Origin: Fimbriimonadaceae bacterium
GTDB taxonomy: Bacteria; Armatimonadota; UBA10988
Assembly: GCA_020850355.1 (NCBI GenBank)
Contig: JADZEX010000022.1
Coordinates: forward strand, 62,001 to 126,000
DNA length: 64,000 bases
Direction: 5' to 3'
Below the pieces are notes generated by a model. That model made no database searches. It saw nothing but the letters and a program-made list of their open reading frames with translations, and had not been told where the DNA came from. How positions within the stretch are numbered: the first letter of the stretch is position 1; every line of letters starts with the position of its first letter. Shown here in pieces: positions 25,803 through 33,767 of the stretch. Both the position numbers and the translations under genes were made by a program.

Positions 25803-27491
25803 ATGCGTCCGAGGGTCCTGCGCCCGATCGCCGTCCTGGCCTGCCTGGCCCTCGCCGGGTGCCGGGTGATGCCGGCTCCCCGCCAGCCGGCGGCCACCGG
25901 TGCGACCACGCCCGCGCCGGCGAGCAGCGCCAGCCCCGCGGCGGCCAGCCCGCTGGTGGAGGTCCCGGCCCCCGGCACGCAGGCGCCGGTCGACAGCGCG
26001 CCCGCCGCGGCCCCGGCGGCCGGCGTAGCATGGCCGACCCTGCCCGAACCAACCCGGCCGCCGGGCCTGCCCGACGGCCCGCCGGTGGTCCGCGCCGCCA
26101 CCGAGACCCCGCTCCCGTCGGCCGGACTCGCCGAGCTGCGGCTGGCGGTCGACGACAAGCTGACTCGCCTGCGCCTGTTCCTGGCCAGCAGCGGGTTTCG
26201 CGTGGTGCTGCTGAGCGACCCGGCGAACTATGCCTGGGTGACCGGCGGCGCCAGCAACCAGCCGGCCGGCGGCGGGCCGGCCGCCGTCCTGGCGGTGCTC
26301 CCCGACCGCGCGCTGGTGCTGGCCGGTAGCGACCAGTTGGCGGCGGTCCGCACGCCGCTGCGCGGGCTCGGGCTGACCGGTCTGGCGCTGCCCTGGGCCG
26401 AGGCCCGCGACGCCGCGGCGGTGGTCCAGGCGGCGCGCCGCAGTGTCGGCGCCGGGAGCATCGCCGCCGACAGCTACCGGCCGGGCGTCGAGTACGTCGG
26501 CCCGGCGGTGCGGGCGCTGCGCGAGGACCTGACGGCGCTCGACCGCGGCCGCCTGCAGTGGCTGGGCGCCACCTGCGGCGAGACCGTCGCCACGGTGTTG
26601 CGGCGGCTGGAAGCGCCGCAGACCGAGCTGGCCCTGGGGCGCCGACTCGAAACCGCCCTCCGCGAGCGCGGCCTGACACTGGTTGACCTGCGGGTCACCG
26701 CCCTGGCGCGCCTGGCGGCCGATGGCCTGACGCCGCCGGGACCGGCGACGCTGGCCAGCGGCGCAGCGGTGCAACTGACGGCCGCCCGCTGGGGCCTGCA
26801 GGTGACCCTCGGCCGCACCGTCTGCGGCAGCGCCGAGCCGGCGACGGTCGAGGCGGTCGTCGCGGCGCGCCGGATCTACGCCGGCACGGTCGCCGCGGTG
26901 GCGGCGGGGCAGCCGCTCCGCGAGGTCTACGCCACGGCGGTGGCGGCGGGTGGGCGGGTCGGCCTGCCGGGCCTGGCGCGCGATCTGCCGCCGGGTGGGG
27001 TCGGGGCCTACGAAACTGCCTGGCAGCCCTGCGCGCCGCGGGCCACCGGGCGACTGGCCGAACGGCAGGCCGTGCTGGTGCAGGTCCGGCTGGGCCGCGC
27101 CGTGCTGGCCGACACGCTGCTGCTGGCCGCCGGGGAAGTGCGGCAGATCACCTTGACGCCGGGCTTCCCGGCACCACGCCAGGTCGTCGGGACCCGCCTG
27201 ATTGCGGTGCCGACGCTGCGCGGCGGCGAGCTGGCGGTGGCCACCGCCGAGGCCGAACGCGCCACCGCCGGGGCGCGGGCCCGACGCACCCAGTTCTTGC
27301 AGCAACTGCTCGGCGACACGCTGGCCGACCTCAAGGCCGCGACGCCCGCGACCCCGGCCACCCTTCCCGCCGCGGCCGCCGCGCCCGCTGGCGACGAGCC
27401 GGACGAGGACGAACGTGAGGCCGCCCGCCGGCCACGGCGACCGGCCGGGGCGACCGGCGGCACGGCGCGGCCGACGGCCCCGACTCCCTGA
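25803..27491 (+). CDS. Lipoprotein with degenerate M24 (Xaa-Pro peptidase-like) fold
   Basis: 562 residues. The signal peptide ends in lipobox LAGC (Cys20). An Ala/Pro/Thr-rich linker runs to about residue 100. Then comes a creatinase-like N-terminal domain with VVLLSDPANYAWVTGGASNQ, the hallmark of a group of M24 peptidases, and a C-terminal pita-bread-like region (from about 250) in which I find none of the Asp-Asp-His-Glu-Glu metal ligands in the usual spacing. The tail is Ala/Pro/Glu/Arg-rich. It is therefore probably a non-enzymatic, membrane-anchored relative. GGAG lies seven bases before the ATG; a good promoter precedes it. It is followed within 20 bases by a Tat-exported isomerase. 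Confidence 0.7.
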   Translation: MRPRVLRPIAVLACLALAGCRVMPAPRQPAATGATTPAPASSASPAAASPLVEVPAPGTQAPVDSAPAAAPAAGVAWPTLPEPTRPPGLPDGPPVVRAATETPLPSAGLAELRLAVDDKLTRLRLFLASSGFRVVLLSDPANYAWVTGGASNQPAGGGPAAVLAVLPDRALVLAGSDQLAAVRTPLRGLGLTGLALPWAEARDAAAVVQAARRSVGAGSIAADSYRPGVEYVGPAVRALREDLTALDRGRLQWLGATCGETVATVLRRLEAPQTELALGRRLETALRERGLTLVDLRVTALARLAADGLTPPGPATLASGAAVQLTAARWGLQVTLGRTVCGSAEPATVEAVVAARRIYAGTVAAVAAGQPLREVYATAVAAGGRVGLPGLARDLPPGGVGAYETAWQPCAPRATGRLAERQAVLVQVRLGRAVLADTLLLAAGEVRQITLTPGFPAPRQVVGTRLIAVPTLRGGELAVATAEAERATAGARARRTQFLQQLLGDTLADLKAATPATPATLPAAAAAPAGDEPDEDEREAARRPRRPAGATGGTARPTAPTP

Positions 27492-27510
27492 TTGCGATGC
27501 GGAGAAACCG

Positions 27511-28377
27511 ATGCAACGACGTGACTTCCTGACCTCCGCGGCCGCCAGCGGCGCCGCCCTGGCCCTGGCCACCCCCAGCCGCGCCCAGGCGCCGGCGGCC
27601 GAGCTGCAGCTTTGCAGCCAGGAGGGGCGAATCCCGGGGAAGAGCCTGGAAGAGAAGCTCGCCAAGATGGTCGCCTGGAACATGCAGGGCCTGGAGGTGG
27701 GCGGCGGCGGGCTGGCCAACCGCGCCGCGGCGCTGACCCAGGCGCTGGCCGCCACGCCGATCAAGCTGGCGGCGGTCTGCGCCGGCTACCAGGGCGCGCT
27801 GGTGGCGGGTGACCCGGCCGAACGCGACAAGGCGATGGCCTCGATCCGCGACCTGCTGACGGTGGTCGGCCAGCTCGGCTCGACTGGCCTGATTGTGGTG
27901 CCCGCCTTCAACCACCACAAGCCGCTGCCGAACCACGAGGCGCGCCCACTGCTGGTGCAGCAGCTCAAAGAGCTGGGCGCCCACGCCGAGAGCGTCAAGG
28001 CGCGGATTCTGCTGGAGCCGCTGAACCGCGGCGAGGCCTTCTTCCTGCGCCAACTGGCCGACGCCGCGTCCATTTGTCGCGACGTCAACAACCCGGCGGT
28101 CTGCCTGATGGGCGACTTCTACCACATGAAGATCGAGGAGACCAGCGACCAGGGCGCTTTCTTGTCGGCCGGCCCGTGGCTGCACCATGTCCACCTCGCC
28201 AGCCGCACGCGGCAGTTGCCGGGCCAGGACGAGCGCAGCTTCGTCGACGGCTTCAAGGGTCTCAAGGCGATCGGCTACCGTGACTACTGCAGCTTCGAGT
28301 GCGGCTGCAAGGGCGACCCGGAAGTCGAGATCCCGAAGTCGCTGGCGCTGCTGCGGGAGCAGTGGGCGCAGGCCTGA
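27511..28377 (+). CDS. Tat-exported xylose-isomerase-like TIM-barrel protein
   Basis: 288 residues. The N-terminus MQRRDFLTSAAASGAALA is a twin-arginine signal (RRDFL). The rest is a sugar phosphate isomerase/epimerase (AP endonuclease 2) TIM barrel: ILLEPLNRGE with a metal-ligand Glu, MGDFYHMKIEE, HHVHLASRTR with paired His, and SFECGCKGDPE near the end. It probably isomerises or epimerises a sugar derivative in the periplasm, a location matching exported sugar-modifying enzymes. The ATG at 27511 has GGAGA close upstream. The reading frame is open for 103 codons before it, but those overlap the previous gene. Confidence 0.85.
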   Translation: MQRRDFLTSAAASGAALALATPSRAQAPAAELQLCSQEGRIPGKSLEEKLAKMVAWNMQGLEVGGGGLANRAAALTQALAATPIKLAAVCAGYQGALVAGDPAERDKAMASIRDLLTVVGQLGSTGLIVVPAFNHHKPLPNHEARPLLVQQLKELGAHAESVKARILLEPLNRGEAFFLRQLADAASICRDVNNPAVCLMGDFYHMKIEETSDQGAFLSAGPWLHHVHLASRTRQLPGQDERSFVDGFKGLKAIGYRDYCSFECGCKGDPEVEIPKSLALLREQWAQA

Positions 28378-28386
28378 GCCACCGCT

Positions 28387-29166
28387 TCAGACGCGGTCCA
28401 GCCGCCGCCGCTCCCAACAGAGCAGCGGCTGGAAGCCGATCGCCGCGGCCAACGCCCGCGACGGCAGGTTGTCGGGGTGGACGCTGTAGGTCGCGGTGAT
28501 CCCCCGTTCGTGCAGCCGTCGCACGACGCCCTGCACCAGCGCTGCGCCGTAGCCTCGGCGGCGGTACTCCGGCCGCGTGTGGACGTCGGCGAGCTCCGCC
28601 AGGCGGGCGCCGATGCGCTGCACCAGCAGGCCACTGACCAACTGCCCGTGGCGCAAGATCGCCCACCGCGTCCCGGCGCGTTCCTCGTCGGTTTCGGCGG
28701 CGAGGTCCTCCGGGCGCCAGTCGTCGGCCGCCACCAGGGCGCGGTGGCGCGGGGTCAGGCGAGTCACCGGGTAAGGCAGCGCCGCGTCGCCCAGGGCACC
28801 CGGCGGGCAGACCAGCACCTCGAGCCGACTCACCACGCTGGTCTGGCCCAGGGCGGCCACCGCCGGCCCCAGCGTGGTCGGCAGCAAGACTTCACAGTGG
28901 GCCGGCAGCCGCACCGCCGCCAGCAGTTCGGCGGCGGCCAGGTCGGCGCCGTCAAGCTGCAGCCAGGGCGGGTCGCTGGCGCCGAACGAGGGGTGCCCGG
29001 TGAGATCGAGCAGCACCGCGCCGGCAGGGTCCCACCAGGCCGCGGCATAGGGCCACGGCGGTTCCAGGCGACCGTCGGCGGTGAGCCGCCAGAGCAACCG
29101 CGAACGTGGCAGCGGGTCGTCCAGCGCCCAGGCCAGGGCAGCGGCCACCGCGGCGGCGGCACTCAC
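28387..29166 (-). CDS. GNAT-family N-acetyltransferase
   Basis: 259 residues. The C-terminal 120 residues are a GNAT domain with acetyl-CoA motif A in VHTRPEYRRRGYGAALVQGV and motif B around NLPSRALAAAIGF. The N-terminal half (about 130 residues) has weak similarity to an acetyltransferase fold, as in tandem-GNAT proteins. The acceptor is unknown. The start is a GTG that overlaps the DUF4397 gene stop by four bases, so it is the last gene of a three-gene operon. Confidence 0.85.
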   Translation of the reverse strand: MSAAAAVAAALAWALDDPLPRSRLLWRLTADGRLEPPWPYAAAWWDPAGAVLLDLTGHPSFGASDPPWLQLDGADLAAAELLAAVRLPAHCEVLLPTTLGPAVAALGQTSVVSRLEVLVCPPGALGDAALPYPVTRLTPRHRALVAADDWRPEDLAAETDEERAGTRWAILRHGQLVSGLLVQRIGARLAELADVHTRPEYRRRGYGAALVQGVVRRLHERGITATYSVHPDNLPSRALAAAIGFQPLLCWERRRLDRV

Positions 29167-29837
29167 GGCTGCGGCTCCAGGATCGCCAGCAACTGCACCG
29201 GCAGGTCGTCGTCGCTCTCCGCCGCCACCATGCCGCAGGCCGCCAGGGTGTAGGCCGCGCCCGGCAACAACCGCAGGCCGGCCTGCTCCAGCACGGTGGC
29301 CTCACCGGTCGGGTCGCTCAGCAGCAGCGTGACCATGCCCGGCCGCGTGATCAGCCAGGGGCCAGCCTCGTGATACGGCACCACGGGCGCCAGCCGTTCG
29401 GTCTGCCAGAGCGTGCCAGCCGGCCGCCGCAACTCGAGGCGCAGTTGCTCCGCGTCGGGGATGGCGTGCAGCAGTCGCAGCGCGGTCTGCTGCGCCGTCA
29501 GCGCGGGCGGCGCGTCGGGCAGCAGGCTGACCGCCGGCTCGCCGACGCGCTGCCACAAGACCAGCGTGGCGCGGCCGGTCGCGGGCAGCGTCAGGGCGCT
29601 CCGCGACCACGCCTCGGGCGCGTCGACCGCGCGCAGGTCGACCGTCGCCGGGCCGGCGCTGAGCGGCTGCCAGGCACTCACCGCAGGCGCCGTGAGGGTC
29701 TCGCGGCGAAGCACCTGCGCACCGCGCTGCACGGCGACCTGGGTCGGCAGCCGCGCCGGCAGCAGGTGCAGCAGCCGCACCTCCGCGGGCGGGTCAGCCG
29801 CGGTCAACAGCAGCCCGCAGAGCAGCCACGGCCGCAT
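29163..29837 (-). CDS. Exported DUF4397-like protein
   Basis: 224 residues from ATG 29837, which overlaps the previous stop. The N-terminus MRPWLLCGLLLTAADPP is a signal peptide. Two copies of a DUF4397-type Ig-like repeat follow, each opening with a VRLLHLLPA / LRLLHAIPDA strand, normally written as VRVVHxSPD. The function of the family is unknown; members are exported and often lie near surface proteins. The open frame upstream (36 codons) lies in another gene and lacks a signal sequence. Confidence 0.7.
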   Translation of the reverse strand: MRPWLLCGLLLTAADPPAEVRLLHLLPARLPTQVAVQRGAQVLRRETLTAPAVSAWQPLSAGPATVDLRAVDAPEAWSRSALTLPATGRATLVLWQRVGEPAVSLLPDAPPALTAQQTALRLLHAIPDAEQLRLELRRPAGTLWQTERLAPVVPYHEAGPWLITRPGMVTLLLSDPTGEATVLEQAGLRLLPGAAYTLAACGMVAAESDDDLPVQLLAILEPQP

Positions 29838-30793
29838 CAGGTGCCCCGCGCCGCGCGGGCCGCGCGCTGGTAATCCTCGTAAGCCTCGCTCGGCGCCGTG
29901 CCGTCGAGCACCTGGCGCAGGGCGCGGCAAATCGCCACCGGGCACTCGTCCTCGAAGATGGCGCGGCCGAACAGGATCAACTGCCCACCGTTGCGGATCA
30001 CCTGATCGGCCAGTTCGAGGGTGCCGCGGGAGTCGCTGCGCGCGCCGCCGAGGGCGCCGATCGGCAGACTCGGATCGAACTCACAGAGCTCGCGCCAGAC
30101 CGCCGGCGTGGTGAAGGCGGTCTTGATGAAGCGCGGGCGCTCGTGCTGCCGCAGGTAGCTCATCGTCCGCACGATGCTGTCGGCGACGTACTCGCCCTGC
30201 GCCTCGGCCGACAGCCCATGCTGCGGCAGGTTCGGCAGGAAGACCTCCAGGAAGTGGTCGAACCCCGGCGTGCGGCCAACTTCGCGGGCGTAGGCGAGGT
30301 AGGCGCCGAGCTGGTCGCGATCGAGGTGGACCTCGTTGTTGAGGGTGATGCTGTACAGCCCGAGCCGAATGTTGTAGTCCTGCACCGCGCAGATCTGCTG
30401 GCGACAGAACCCGGCATCGGCCGGCGGGACGGTCAGAAACGGCTTCGACGGCGAGCTGCGGTAGGTGCCGTGGCGCGGGTTCCAGATCATCGTCTCGGCG
30501 TTGGTGCGGACCAGGGGCGTCACCGGCACGGTGTCGAAGAAGCGCTCCCGGACCGCCAGCGCCTCGGCGTCGGCGGGGGTCAGCAGGCAACCGTCGATCA
30601 CGCCGTCGAGCGACAGCTCGCGGCAGAGGTGCAGGAAGTCGGCCCGTTTCCGCGGCCGGGCCCGCGGCCCGCTGCCGAGGCTGCCCAGCCCGCGTAGCCC
30701 GCCAGCGGCCTGGGCATCGCCCGCGAAGATGAAGATGGGCGCCTGCCGCAGCGTTGCAGGATTGGCGAGCTTCTCGAAGACACGGTCACCCAT
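29837..30793 (-). CDS. Class I aldolase-superfamily protein (LacD/FbaB/DeoC-like)
   Basis: 318 residues. I read it as a TIM-barrel Schiff-base aldolase: IFIFAGDAQ at strand 1, GVIDGCLLTPADAEAL, RFIKTAFTTP carrying the candidate Schiff-base Lys, then the phosphate-binding end LPIGALGGARSDSRG and NGGQLILFGRAIFED, which matches LacD-type aldolases. The substrate is probably a phosphorylated keto-sugar, but this is inference. The ATG at 30793 is preceded by GGAG six bases away. The frame continues 170 codons upstream, antisense to the SLH-barrel gene and of unlikely composition, and is left out. Confidence 0.6.
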   Translation of the reverse strand: MGDRVFEKLANPATLRQAPIFIFAGDAQAAGGLRGLGSLGSGPRARPRKRADFLHLCRELSLDGVIDGCLLTPADAEALAVRERFFDTVPVTPLVRTNAETMIWNPRHGTYRSSPSKPFLTVPPADAGFCRQQICAVQDYNIRLGLYSITLNNEVHLDRDQLGAYLAYAREVGRTPGFDHFLEVFLPNLPQHGLSAEAQGEYVADSIVRTMSYLRQHERPRFIKTAFTTPAVWRELCEFDPSLPIGALGGARSDSRGTLELADQVIRNGGQLILFGRAIFEDECPVAICRALRQVLDGTAPSEAYEDYQRAARAARGT

Positions 30794-30831
30794 CACGAGC
30801 TCCGGCCCGGCCTTGTTGGCGGGGCGCTGGC

Positions 30832-30861
30832 ATGGTATCGTGAAACCAGACGCGGCGGCAA
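30832..30861 (-). promoter_or_regulatory. Possible promoter of the aldolase/DUF4397/GNAT operon
   Basis: On minus: TTGCCG (complement of 30856-30861), 18-base spacer, TACCAT (complement of 30832-30837). Each element matches four of six consensus bases, 38 bases before the ATG. No equally good plus-strand promoter for the SLH-barrel gene is visible in this divergent gap. Confidence 0.35.
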
Positions 30862-30952
30862 GACGTTTAGGTTCTCGTCGCTGGGGCAAAGCCCTTGCAG
30901 GCGTCACGCTGAACGGGTGTTCGAGACAGCGGACTCGTCGATGGATCCGACC

Positions 30953-32218
30953 ATGGCGCGGTGGCTGATAGCACTGGTGTTGATCGTGACGGCGGCGGCC
31001 GCGGGACCGTTCGAGCGGATCCCGGCCGGCGATCCGTTGCTGGACGACCTCGCGGTGATCCGCGGCAGTCGGCTCCTGGACCGCACCTTCGGGAGCGGGC
31101 CGGGTGACGAGCTGTCGCGGTTGCAGGCGGCCTTGCTCTGGAAGGCGGCCTACGACGAGCTGGAACGCCGCGTCGCGGGCAGCGTGCGGGTGGTGGCGGC
31201 GCCGGCCCCGGCGGTGCAACGGCTGACCGCGGCACTGCAGCGGTCGCTGGGGCTGCTGGAGCCCGAGCTGAGCCGCCTCGAGGTGGATCGGGTGATCGCC
31301 CAAAGCCTCTTCGACCGCGCGGTGCTGCGGCTGTCGAGCCTGGATGGCGCGCGCGCCAGCAGCCCCGAGAGCAGCGCCCTGGCGGCGCCGAGCGGCCCAG
31401 CGCTGCCGCTGCCGACGGTCAGCACCCCGCTGTCGCTGCTGGGCCTCACGGGCACCGACGGGGGCAGCCGCCGACCGCTCACCGGCCAGGCTGGCCGCAC
31501 CGCCAGCGACGCCGGCGGCCGCCTCAGCGCCTTCCGGATCGGCCCGGCCGAGGCGGGTGTGTCACTGAATCAGATCCGCCTCTTCGACCGCGACGATGCC
31601 GGGGACCGGCTGTTTTTACAGGGCCACGTCCTGGCGGCCGACCTGCGCCTGGCGCTGGGCGACAACCGGGTCCTGGTCGAGTACGCGCGGAGCGTCGAGG
31701 AGCAGCTCGGGCAGCTCACCCCCGAGCCCCTGGGGGCCGCCTTCCGGGCCAGCTTCTACCGTCAGTTGGGCGACAGCCTGGCGCTCGACCTGGGCTTCCG
31801 CCGGCTGACCGGCAGCTACCTGCCCTTCGCCCTGCCCTTCGGGTCGGCCGGCACCCAGAGCCTGGCCGGGGTCGAGGGCGGCATGGCGCTCTCCAGCTCG
31901 CTGTGGCATCTCAACGCGCGGGCCAGCGTGCTCTGGCCGCAGGGCGAACGGCGCGGCTATGCCAACAGCCTCGACGCGCTGGTGAACTACCGGCTGGCCG
32001 ACACCTGGTCCGTCAGCCTGGGCTACCAGACCGCCAGCCGGCGGCGGCTGACCGATGTCGAAGACCTCTGGCTGAACACCGTCAGCGCCGGGTTGCGGTT
32101 CCAGGCCAGCGACCGCCTCAGCGCCGAGATCAACTACCGTTTCGACATCACCGACCGCCCCGACCGCGGTGACCGCGATGGCCACACCGTCGGCGCCTCG
32201 CTCGGATTGGGCTTCTAG
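30953..32218 (+). CDS. Outer-membrane beta-barrel protein with N-terminal SLH-like segment
   Basis: About 421 residues. The signal peptide is MARWLIALVLIVTAAAAG. The first 60 mature residues (PFERIPAGDP ... LSRLQAALLWKAAYDEL) have the spacing of a degenerate S-layer-homology repeat. A helical/linker region rich in Ala and Ser follows, then from about residue 185 an alternating aromatic beta-barrel ending in ASLGLGF, the terminal Phe expected for BAM insertion. SLH-barrel porins tether the outer membrane to the wall in diderm Terrabacteria. The start may also be ATG 30941 or GTG 30917; none has a strong ribosome-binding site. The next gene starts two bases after its stop. Confidence 0.7.
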   Translation: MARWLIALVLIVTAAAAGPFERIPAGDPLLDDLAVIRGSRLLDRTFGSGPGDELSRLQAALLWKAAYDELERRVAGSVRVVAAPAPAVQRLTAALQRSLGLLEPELSRLEVDRVIAQSLFDRAVLRLSSLDGARASSPESSALAAPSGPALPLPTVSTPLSLLGLTGTDGGSRRPLTGQAGRTASDAGGRLSAFRIGPAEAGVSLNQIRLFDRDDAGDRLFLQGHVLAADLRLALGDNRVLVEYARSVEEQLGQLTPEPLGAAFRASFYRQLGDSLALDLGFRRLTGSYLPFALPFGSAGTQSLAGVEGGMALSSSLWHLNARASVLWPQGERRGYANSLDALVNYRLADTWSVSLGYQTASRRRLTDVEDLWLNTVSAGLRFQASDRLSAEINYRFDITDRPDRGDRDGHTVGASLGLGF

Positions 32219-32220
32219 GC

Positions 32221-33663
32221 TTGACTGCCCTCGTCCTGGCGTTCTGGCTGTCGACGCAACTCGCCGTGCCCGAGCGGCTGCAACTGACCATCGCCGGGCA
32301 GCCGGTCGAGGTCACCGCCGACCACATCATCCTGGACCCGGCCCGCGGCCGGGCCGAGTTGCTCGGGCAGGCGGTGGTGCAACTGGCCGAGACGCGGCTC
32401 AGCGCGGCGCAGATCGCGTTGGAGTACCGCGACCCGGAGCACGCCACCGCCACCGCCAGCGGGCAGGTGGTGCTGCAAGACCCCCAGCGCGGACGGCTCA
32501 CCGCGGCGCGGCTGCGGCTCGACCTGGCCAGCCGCAACGGTGAGCTGATCGACACTCAGGTGACGCTGCCGCTGGAGTGGCAACCTTCGTTCCGCGACCT
32601 GGTGCGGCCGGAAGAGGTGCCTCGCGAGGTCCGCGTCACCGCCGCCGCGGCCAGCAAGGTCGGCGACCGGCTCGACCTGCGGCAGGCCAGCATCAGCATC
32701 GGCGACATCCAGCCCCCGCAGTTCGAGCTGGCGGTCGGCTCCGCGCAGTTGCAGCTTGGGCCGCAGAACACCATCGGCGGCCTGACGCGCCTGCGCACCG
32801 GCGGCGCCAAGGTGCGGTTGTACGGCCGCACCGTGTTCAATCTGCCGGCGATCGACCTGCAGGCCAGCCAGCTCTTCATCCCCCACGTCGGCGTCAACCG
32901 CAGCGATGGGTTCTTCGTCGAACACTCCTTCGCGGTCGGTCACCTGCTGCCGTTCCGACTCTCCTTCACGCCCCGGCTAGGCACCGACAGCAACCTCACG
33001 GGGCGCGGCCGGCTGGCGCTTGGCACCAACTTCGGGTCGTTCGACCTGATCGGCTCGCAGAAAGAGCGCTACCTGCTGCTGACGCAGGCCCAGGCGGTGC
33101 AGGTCTCGCGGGTGCCCGAGTTTGGGTACACGCTGCCGAAGAACCTGAAGCTCTGGGGCGGCCAGCTCAAGGGGCGCGCCAGCTACGGGCTGTACGATGA
33201 AGAGGCCGGGCTGACGACCTGGCGGAGCAGCTTCGATCTGGGCTACGAGCGGCCGCTGCACCGCGGGCGAACCTCGGCGATCACGGCCAACGTCGGCGGA
33301 CACCTGAGCACCTATGCCACCGGCGGCAACTACCGCTGGCTGCGCGGCGGGCTGCAGGTCGAGAAGCAGTTCGGCGCCCTGTGGTACCTCGGCGGCACCA
33401 TCAACTCGCACCTCCTATCGGGCGGCACGCCCTTTCGCTTCGACCAGGTCGAGGTCGCCACGGCGCTGACCATCGAAAACCGCCTGCGCCTGAGCCGCCA
33501 TTGGCTGGTTGGCAATGACCTGCTGCTGGACCTCAACGAGGGCGTCCTGCGCAGCGAGCAGTACAGCATCTGGTACCGTGACCGCCTGCTGGAATACGGC
33601 GTCAGTTGCAGCACGCGGCCCGGCTTTGAGCTGAATCTCGACTTCCACGTGCTGGGCTTCTGA
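32221..33663 (+). CDS. lptD: LptD/OstA-like outer-membrane assembly protein
   Basis: 480 residues. After a short hydrophobic leader comes an OstA/LptA-type domain, VTADHIILDPARGRAELLGQ followed by LSAAQIALEYRD and VVLQDPQRGRLTAARL. A C-terminal beta-barrel runs from about residue 230 and ends in DFHVLGF. LptD forms the outer-membrane gate for lipopolysaccharide; here the protein is shorter than E. coli LptD (784), as in many non-proteobacterial diderms. The start is a TTG immediately after the SLH-barrel stop, so it is translationally coupled; the leader lacks the usual positive residues, leaving the exact start uncertain. Confidence 0.75.
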   Translation: MTALVLAFWLSTQLAVPERLQLTIAGQPVEVTADHIILDPARGRAELLGQAVVQLAETRLSAAQIALEYRDPEHATATASGQVVLQDPQRGRLTAARLRLDLASRNGELIDTQVTLPLEWQPSFRDLVRPEEVPREVRVTAAAASKVGDRLDLRQASISIGDIQPPQFELAVGSAQLQLGPQNTIGGLTRLRTGGAKVRLYGRTVFNLPAIDLQASQLFIPHVGVNRSDGFFVEHSFAVGHLLPFRLSFTPRLGTDSNLTGRGRLALGTNFGSFDLIGSQKERYLLLTQAQAVQVSRVPEFGYTLPKNLKLWGGQLKGRASYGLYDEEAGLTTWRSSFDLGYERPLHRGRTSAITANVGGHLSTYATGGNYRWLRGGLQVEKQFGALWYLGGTINSHLLSGGTPFRFDQVEVATALTIENRLRLSRHWLVGNDLLLDLNEGVLRSEQYSIWYRDRLLEYGVSCSTRPGFELNLDFHVLGF

Positions 33664-33693
33664 CCCGGCGCCCGCGAGCGGCCGCGCCCAGGC

Positions 33694-33719
33694 CGGCAGG
33701 GGATTCCCCCGTCCTGCCG
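33694..33719 (+). terminator. Stem-loop between lptD and the sigma factor
   Basis: Inverted repeat CGGCAGG (33694-33700) and CCTGCCG (33713-33719), 30 bases past the lptD stop. The loop contains GG-ATT-CC, which could extend pairing. No U-tract. It probably separates the outer-membrane genes from the sigma module. Confidence 0.4.
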
Positions 33720-33767
33720 AACCGACCCCCAGGTCGATTGGCCGTGGTTGCCAGGGAGCGGTGTCGA

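Noticed and set aside
27202-27510. N-terminal extension of the Tat-exported isomerase
   Set aside because: Overlaps the preceding lipoprotein gene and is Arg/Pro-rich; the Tat signal and ribosome-binding site mark ATG 27511.
30884-30894. GGGC-AAA-GCCC hairpin before the SLH-barrel gene
   Set aside because: Four-base stem is too short to separate from chance in GC-rich sequence.
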